Below the pieces are notes generated by a model. That model ran no database searches. It was not told the origin of the DNA and saw only the letters and a program-made list of their open reading frames with translations. Source: Streptomyces sp. NBC_01233 (lineage in GTDB: Bacteria > Actinomycetota > Actinomycetes > Streptomycetales > Streptomycetaceae). From it: DNA of 64,000 nucleotides. Positions 59,412 to 64,000 of this stretch are shown here, piece after piece (position 1 is the first letter of the stretch; each line of letters starts with the position of its first letter). The stretch covers positions 4,216,501-4,280,500 of the forward strand of contig NZ_CP108514.1 in NCBI RefSeq assembly GCF_035989305.1. The letters are read 5' to 3'. Made by a program: the position numbers and the translations under genes.

Positions 59412-60360
59412 CCCGATTACGGCGACGGCGGACGCGGGTGACGTGCTCGGCACGTACCTGCGTTCCCAGGCCACCGCTTTCCTGCGCGGGCTGCGCCTGC
59501 ACGAGGAGAGCGGGGCAGCCGCCGCCGAAGGGAGCGACGCGGCGCGCAGCCTGCGGGGGGCTGCGCGCCGGATCAGCGGATCCCTTGCCACCTTCCGGGT
59601 GGTGACCGAGTCCTCCTGGGCCGACGGGCTGCGCACCGAGCTGGTGTGGCTGTCCTCGACACTGGCCGACGAGCACGCGTACGCCGCCCGGCTGGCCCGG
59701 CTGATGGACGCGCTGCACCGGCTGTCGGGCTCCCCCGAGCTCCCGGCACCGCGCGGCACGGCCGGGGCGCTCACGGTGGGCTCGGCGCGCGCCGGCGCGC
59801 TGCTGGAGCGCCAGCTCACCCTGGCGCGCACGCGCGCCCACTCGGCCACGCTGCAGGCGCTCGGCTCCTCCCGCTTCCACGCGGTGGCGGACGCGGTGGC
59901 CGTGCTGGCCTCGGAGGTCCCGCTGGACTCCGTGGCGGCCCGGGGGCGGGTCGGGGACGTCCTCGTCCCCCTGGCAGAGGTCGCCGAAAACCGACTGTCG
60001 GCAGCGGTCGCGGCGCTGCCGCCGTGCCGCGGCTCGGAGGCCGCGCCGAGCCCGTACGACGCGGACCACGACGGGCTCTGGCACGAGGTACGCCGCCTCC
60101 TGCGGGTCCACCGGTACGCCCGGGAGGCGCTCGGCGAGGACGTGAGCCGGCCGGCGGCCGCGGGCGAGGCCCTGGACCGCCACCGCGACGCGGCGGAGGC
60201 CGCGGCCGCCTCGGCGACGGCGGCCCGCACCCCCCGCATCGCCCCGGCGACGGCCTACGCACTCGGCGTCCTGCACGCCGACCAGCGCCACGAGGTCGAG
60301 GCGGCCCGGCTCGACTTCCAGCACGTGTGGCTGCGGGAGCCCGCGGTCACACCGCGATAA
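59392..60360 (+). CDS. CHAD-domain protein coupled to ppk
   Basis: A 322-aa helical, Arg/His-rich protein with the layout of the CHAD domain, a family shown to bind polyphosphate granules. It shows the typical pairs of Arg-rich helices ([20 protein letters not shown] near residue 50, and [20 protein letters not shown] near 228). The sequence is divergent from the textbook CHAD signature, with Ser-Leu in place of the usual first His. The GTG at 59392 lies within the last codons of ppk, so the proteins are made together. A role in anchoring Ppk to polyphosphate is a fair inference. Confidence 0.78.
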   Translation: MAQPNHDPITATADAGDVLGTYLRSQATAFLRGLRLHEESGAAAAEGSDAARSLRGAARRISGSLATFRVVTESSWADGLRTELVWLSSTLADEHAYAARLARLMDALHRLSGSPELPAPRGTAGALTVGSARAGALLERQLTLARTRAHSATLQALGSSRFHAVADAVAVLASEVPLDSVAARGRVGDVLVPLAEVAENRLSAAVAALPPCRGSEAAPSPYDADHDGLWHEVRRLLRVHRYAREALGEDVSRPAAAGEALDRHRDAAEAAAASATAARTPRIAPATAYALGVLHADQRHEVEAARLDFQHVWLREPAVTPR

Positions 60361-60426
60361 CGGGCGGATAACGGATGATGACAGTCGTGTGCGAACGGAC
60401 GGGAACGCACCGGGTCGTCCGCCACG

Positions 60427-60470
60427 GTTCACCGTCCGTTCACTCGGGCCGGTCGGCTGCTTCACCTGTT
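60427..60470. promoter_or_regulatory. PHO box of the pst operon
   Basis: GTTCACCGTCC (60427-60437) and GTTCACTCGGG (60438-60448) are adjacent 11-bp direct repeats matching the PhoP consensus. A weaker unit follows, and CTTCACCTGTT (60460-60470) falls in the same 11-bp phase. TAATTT just downstream may be the -10 box. This is the clearest PhoP site in the window. Confidence 0.88.
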
Positions 60471-60605
60471 CTGCCTAATTTCGGTGGTGCACGGAGGGAG
60501 CCGCCCGGAAACCGAGCAGCTCGGCCGAGCAAACCGACGTAGTCCTCTTCGCACGCCGCCCCGATACAGAAAGCGGCCGGCGGCTTCTGGAAGGAACACC
60601 CGAAA

Positions 60606-61742
60606 GTGAAGCTTCAGCGCAAGAACATGCTTCGTGCCTCCGCCCTCGGGGCGCTTGTCGTGTCCGGCGCCCTGGTCCTCACGGCGTGCGGCTCGGACGA
60701 CAACACGAAGACCGCCGACGGATCGGCGAAGCCCTCCGCGGCCGCCGCGGGCGACATCAAGTGCGACGACGCCAAGGGCAAGCTCCTGGCCTCGGGCTCT
60801 TCCGCGCAGAAGAACGCGGTCGAGCTGTGGATCAAGAACTACATGGCCGCCTGCTCCGGCGTCGAGGTGAACTACAAGTCCTCCTCCTCCGGTGAGGGCA
60901 TCGTCGCCTTCAACCAGGGCACCGTCGGTTTCGCCGGCTCCGACTCGGCGCTGAAGCCGGAGCAGGTCGAGGAATCGAAGAAGATCTGCACCGGTGGCCA
61001 GGGCATCAACCTGCCGATGGTCGGCGGCCCCGTCGCCCTCGGCTTCAACGTCGCCGGCGTGGACAAGCTGAACCTCGACGCCGCCACGGTCGCCAACATC
61101 TTCAACGACAAGATCAAGAAGTGGGACGACGAGGCGATCAAGAAGCTGAACCCGGGCGTCACGCTTCCCTCCACCGCCATCCAGGCCTTCCACCGCTCCG
61201 ACGACTCGGGCACCACCGAGAACATCACCAAGTACCTGAAGGCCGCCGCCCCCGACGCCTGGCCGCACGAGGCCGCGAAGAAGTGGGCCGCCCCGGGCGG
61301 CCAGGCCGCCTCCGGCTCCGCCGGTGTCGCCGCCCAGGTCAAGCAGGTCGACGGTGCGATCGGCTACTTCGAGCTCTCGTTCGCCAGCTCGCAGGGCATC
61401 AAGACCATCGACCTGAACACGGGTGCCGCCGCCCCGGTCAAGGCCACCGGTGAGAACGCCTCCAAGGCCATCTCCGCCGCCAAGATCGCCGGCACCGGCT
61501 CCGACCTGGCGCTGAAGCTCGACTACACCACCAAGGCCGAGGGCGCCTACCCGCTGGTCCTGGTCACGTACGAGGTCGTCTGCGACAAGGGCAACAAGGC
61601 CGAGACGCTCCCGACCGTCAAGTCCTTCCTGAACTACACCGCCTCGGACGCGGGCCAGAAGGTCCTCCTCGACAACGGCTACGCGCCGATCCCGGCCGAG
61701 ATCAACACCAAGGTCCGCGAAGCCATCAACTCGCTGGGCTAA
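60606..61742 (+). CDS. pstS: Phosphate-binding lipoprotein PstS
   Basis: The high-affinity phosphate receptor of the Pst importer. The 378-aa protein has a lipoprotein signal with the lipid-attached Cys28 (LVLTACGSD). The phosphate-binding loops are ASGSSAQKNAVELW, then AGSDSALKPEQ and RSDDSGTTENITKYL, each supplying Ser/Thr/Asp ligands. Start GTG with GGAAGG upstream. Regulation through the PHO box at 60.43 kb is expected, with strong induction under phosphate limitation. A hairpin after the gene may allow more PstS than the other subunits. Confidence 0.96.
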   Translation: MKLQRKNMLRASALGALVVSGALVLTACGSDDNTKTADGSAKPSAAAAGDIKCDDAKGKLLASGSSAQKNAVELWIKNYMAACSGVEVNYKSSSSGEGIVAFNQGTVGFAGSDSALKPEQVEESKKICTGGQGINLPMVGGPVALGFNVAGVDKLNLDAATVANIFNDKIKKWDDEAIKKLNPGVTLPSTAIQAFHRSDDSGTTENITKYLKAAAPDAWPHEAAKKWAAPGGQAASGSAGVAAQVKQVDGAIGYFELSFASSQGIKTIDLNTGAAAPVKATGENASKAISAAKIAGTGSDLALKLDYTTKAEGAYPLVLVTYEVVCDKGNKAETLPTVKSFLNYTASDAGQKVLLDNGYAPIPAEINTKVREAINSLG

Positions 61743-61750
61743 ATCCTGAC

Positions 61751-61795
61751 CCCCGAGGTGTCGGCCGCCCCCGTCCGGGCAGCCGACACCCGGGG
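61751..61795 (+). terminator. Partial terminator between pstS and pstC
   Basis: CCCCGaGGTGTCGGC (61751-61765) pairs with GCCGACACCCGGGG (61782-61795) apart from one bulged A, with a 16-nt loop and no T run. It could stop part of the transcription or protect the 3' end of the pstS mRNA. Confidence 0.7.
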
Positions 61796-61869
61796 ACCCT
61801 TCCCCTTCACCCGGGGGAATCCGGTGCACCGCCGCCAGGGGGCCTGCCCCCACTCAGACCGGAAAGACC

Positions 61870-62859
61870 ATGGCTTCCACCACACCCACCCAGATAGACA
61901 CGGCTCCGCCTGTCTCCAAGAGCGGAAGGTCCACCGGCCGCGCCGGTGACAAGATCTTCGCCGGGCTCTCCAAGGGATCCGGCATCCTGCTCCTGGTGAT
62001 CATGGCGTCGATCGCCGCCTTCCTCACCTACCGCGCCTCGATCGCGCTGTCGAAGAACGAGGGGAACTTCCTCACCACCTTCGACTGGAACGCGTCGGCC
62101 AACCCGCCCGTCTTCGGCATCGCCGTCCTGCTCTTCGGCACCGTCGTCAGCTCGATCATCGCGATGGCCATCGCGGTTCCGATCGCTGTCGGCATCGCCC
62201 TGTTCATCTCGCACTACGCGCCGCGCAAGCTGGCCGCGCCCCTCGCGTACGTGGTCGACCTGCTGGCCGCCGTACCGTCGATCATCTACGGCATCTGGGG
62301 CGCCCTCTTCCTCGTACCGCAGCTGAACGGCCTGAACCTCTGGCTCGACGAGTACCTGGGCTGGACGTACGTCTTCGACAAGACCCAGATCGGCGTCGCC
62401 CGTTCGCTCTTCACCGTCGGCATCCTGCTCGCGATCATGATCCTGCCGATCGTGACCAGCGTCAGCCGCGAGGTCTTCCTCCAGGTTCCGCGCATGAACG
62501 AGGAGGCCGCCCTGGCCCTCGGCGCGACCCGCTGGGAGGTCATCCGGATGTCGGTGCTGCCCTTCGGCCGCTCCGGTGTCATCTCCGCCTCGATGCTCGG
62601 CCTCGGCCGCGCACTCGGCGAGACCATGGCCGTCGCGACCGTCCTCTCCCCGAGCTTCCTGATCTCGTTCCACGTCCTGAACCCGGGCGGCGGCACCTTC
62701 GCGCAGAACATCGCCGCGAAGTTCGACGAGGCCAACGAGTTCGGCCGGGACGCGCTGATCGCCTCCGGTCTGGTCCTCTTCCTGCTCACCCTGCTGGTCA
62801 ACGGTGCAGCTCGCCTGATCATCGCTCGCCGCAAGGACTTCTCGGGGGCGAACGCCTGA
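61870..62859 (+). CDS. pstC: Phosphate ABC transporter permease PstC
   Basis: Inner-membrane subunit of the phosphate importer. The 329-aa protein has a hydrophilic head and six membrane helices (LLLVIMASIAAFLTYRA, FGIAVLLFGTVVSSIIAMA, and so on). The EAA loop that docks on the ATPase reads VPRMNEEAALALGATRWEVI. GGAAAG precedes the ATG. The TGATG junction with pstA gives coupled synthesis in equal amounts. Confidence 0.96.
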   Translation: MASTTPTQIDTAPPVSKSGRSTGRAGDKIFAGLSKGSGILLLVIMASIAAFLTYRASIALSKNEGNFLTTFDWNASANPPVFGIAVLLFGTVVSSIIAMAIAVPIAVGIALFISHYAPRKLAAPLAYVVDLLAAVPSIIYGIWGALFLVPQLNGLNLWLDEYLGWTYVFDKTQIGVARSLFTVGILLAIMILPIVTSVSREVFLQVPRMNEEAALALGATRWEVIRMSVLPFGRSGVISASMLGLGRALGETMAVATVLSPSFLISFHVLNPGGGTFAQNIAAKFDEANEFGRDALIASGLVLFLLTLLVNGAARLIIARRKDFSGANA

Positions 62860-63941
62860 TGAGCCACGCACTCCAGGACCAGCGGCCCGCCCGGGCCCCC
62901 AAGTCCGCCGCCCCCGCCAGCCTCACCCGGGGCGGCCTGCCCCGCTGGGCCCCGGTCGGCATCGCAGCCCTCTCGATCGCCCTCGGCTGCGGCATCGGCC
63001 TCGCCTTCGGCCTCCAGAGCAAGCTCCAGTGGGGACTGCTCGCGGCCCTCCTGTTCGTCGCCATCACGTACACCGCGAGCGCGGTCATCGAGAACCGGCG
63101 TCAGGCCAAGGACCGTGTCGCGACCTCCATGGTGTGGGTCTGCTTCGTCCTCGCGGTCATCCCGCTGCTCTCGCTGATGTGGACCACGATCAGCCGCGGC
63201 CTCGAGCTCCTGAACGCGAACTTCCTCACGCACTCCATGAACGGCGTGACCAGCTTCGACGAGGGCGGCGGCGTCTACCACGCGCTGCTCGGCACCATCG
63301 AGCAGGTCGCCCTGGCCACCCTGATCGCGGCTCCGATCGGCCTGTTGACCGCCGTCTACCTGGTCGAGTACGGCCGGGGACCGCTCGCCAAGGCCGTCAC
63401 CTTCTTCGTCGACGTCATGACCGGCATCCCCTCCATCGTCGCGGGTCTGTTCATCCTGACGACCTGGAACCTGATGCTCGGCTTCGGCCCGTCCGGCTTC
63501 GCCGGCGCCATGGCCCTGTCGATCCTGATGATGCCCGTCGTGGTCCGCTCCACCGAGGAGATGCTCAAGCTCGTCCCGAACGAGCTGCGCGAGGCCGCAC
63601 TCGCCCTCGGCGTGCCGAAGTGGCGCGTGATCCTCAAGGTCGTGCTCCCCACCGCGATCGGCGGTATCGCCACCGGTGTCATGCTGGCCGTCGCCCGCAT
63701 CGCCGGCGAGACCGCCCCGATCATGCTGCTGGTCTTCGGCACCCAGCTGATCAACGGCAACCCCTTCGAAGGCGCCCAGTCCTCGCTCCCCCTCTACATT
63801 TGGGAGCAGTACAAGGTCGGCAGTGAAGCCTCCTACGACCGGGCGTGGGCCGCAGCCCTCGTACTGATCGCCTTCGTCATGATCCTCAATCTGGTGGCCC
63901 GCGGCATCGCCCGCTGGAAGGCCCCGAAGACCGGTCGCTGA
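62859..63941 (+). CDS. pstA: Phosphate ABC transporter permease PstA
   Basis: Second membrane subunit of the importer. The 360-aa protein carries eight likely membrane segments, two more at its N-terminus than E. coli PstA, as usual in actinobacteria. The EAA loop is VPNELREAALALGVPKWRVI. It overlaps pstC by one base (TGATG). The ATPase gene pstB starts 31 bp further on. Confidence 0.96.
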   Translation: MSHALQDQRPARAPKSAAPASLTRGGLPRWAPVGIAALSIALGCGIGLAFGLQSKLQWGLLAALLFVAITYTASAVIENRRQAKDRVATSMVWVCFVLAVIPLLSLMWTTISRGLELLNANFLTHSMNGVTSFDEGGGVYHALLGTIEQVALATLIAAPIGLLTAVYLVEYGRGPLAKAVTFFVDVMTGIPSIVAGLFILTTWNLMLGFGPSGFAGAMALSILMMPVVVRSTEEMLKLVPNELREAALALGVPKWRVILKVVLPTAIGGIATGVMLAVARIAGETAPIMLLVFGTQLINGNPFEGAQSSLPLYIWEQYKVGSEASYDRAWAAALVLIAFVMILNLVARGIARWKAPKTGR

Positions 63942-63971
63942 CGCGACTGTATGAAAGCGAAGTGACCCCTC

Positions 63972-64000
63972 ATGGCGAAGCGAATCGACGTCAGCGGACT
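63972..64000 (+). CDS. pstB: Start of phosphate ABC transporter ATPase PstB (truncated by window end)
   Basis: Only MAKRIDVSG and part of the next codon lie in the window. The assignment rests on the position directly after pstSCA and on this N-terminus, which matches Streptomyces PstB as I remember it. Confidence 0.8.

Overview
The window is chromosomal DNA of a Streptomyces or very close relative. It is very GC-rich throughout. It carries the Streptomyces-type sugar ATPase msiK, mycothiol genes mshA and mshD, the orphan regulator glnR, the c-di-GMP-responsive anti-sigma gene rsiG, and the phoR-phoP/phoU, ppk and pst phosphate genes. From memory, gene order follows the conserved core of S. 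coelicolor from about SCO4240 (msiK) down to SCO4139 (pstB). No rRNA, tRNA or CRISPR array was recognised, and accessory DNA is limited.

Layout. 1-2.7 kb: a partial ABC exporter ATPase, a DUF4097 protein and a divergent GbsR/MarR-like regulator with clustered TTGCAA-type sites. 2.8-5.5 kb: msiK behind a DasR-type site, an exported protein and a sugar-nucleotide transferase. 5.5-11.8 kb, all minus strand: DoxX protein, rlmB, cysS, ispF, ispD, carD. 12.4-17.9 kb: a lipoprotein, phoP/phoR divergent from phoU, a tiny Cys-rich protein, a DUF4262 protein and an arylamine N-acetyltransferase. 18.0-19.0 kb: a lower-GC scar with the C-terminal remnant of a tyrosine integrase. 19.1-24.6 kb: a 55-aa membrane protein, gpmA, an MFS transporter, a YbjN protein, mshA and a methyltransferase. 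24.8-31.3 kb: NlpC/P60 hydrolase, receiver-SpoIIE phosphatase, DUF2516, HbhA-like protein, XRE regulator and secreted peptidase. 31.3-37.1 kb: PrmC-like methylase, ECF sigma remnant, Eis-type acetyltransferase, rsiG, dtd, ygfZ, nur, nitrobindin and a 33-aa membrane protein. 37.2-44.8 kb: a three-gene membrane operon, DUF3099, DUF1416 plus rhodanese with a Cys-containing leader peptide, DUF2993, a repeat-rich membrane protein and a MoaD/ThiS protein. 45-53.6 kb: glnR, LacI regulator, small membrane protein, HtrA-like protease beside a two-component system, PI-PLC-like enzyme, TetR regulator and hydrolase. 53.7-64 kb: secreted 5'-nucleotidase, mshD, a 99-bp tandem repeat block, ppk, CHAD gene and pstSCA(B).

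How the genes work together. The window is dominated by phosphate physiology: PhoR-PhoP senses starvation, PhoU modulates it, PstSCAB imports phosphate, Ppk stores or mobilises polyphosphate, a CHAD protein is coupled to it, and a secreted nucleotidase may release phosphate. Direct repeats with an 11-bp period (PHO-box type) lie before pstS, between phoR and phoU, and possibly before ppk. GlnR adds nitrogen control. A recurrent feature is a TANNNT hexamer 6-8 bp before ATG/GTG, the arrangement of leaderless mRNAs, at about sixteen genes; several start codons were chosen on this basis. The most interesting non-standard items are the Cys leader peptide before the rhodanese gene, the coupled mini-ORF and terminator-like hairpin before glnR, small proteins of 33, 49 and 55 aa, and several well-defined palindromic operators.
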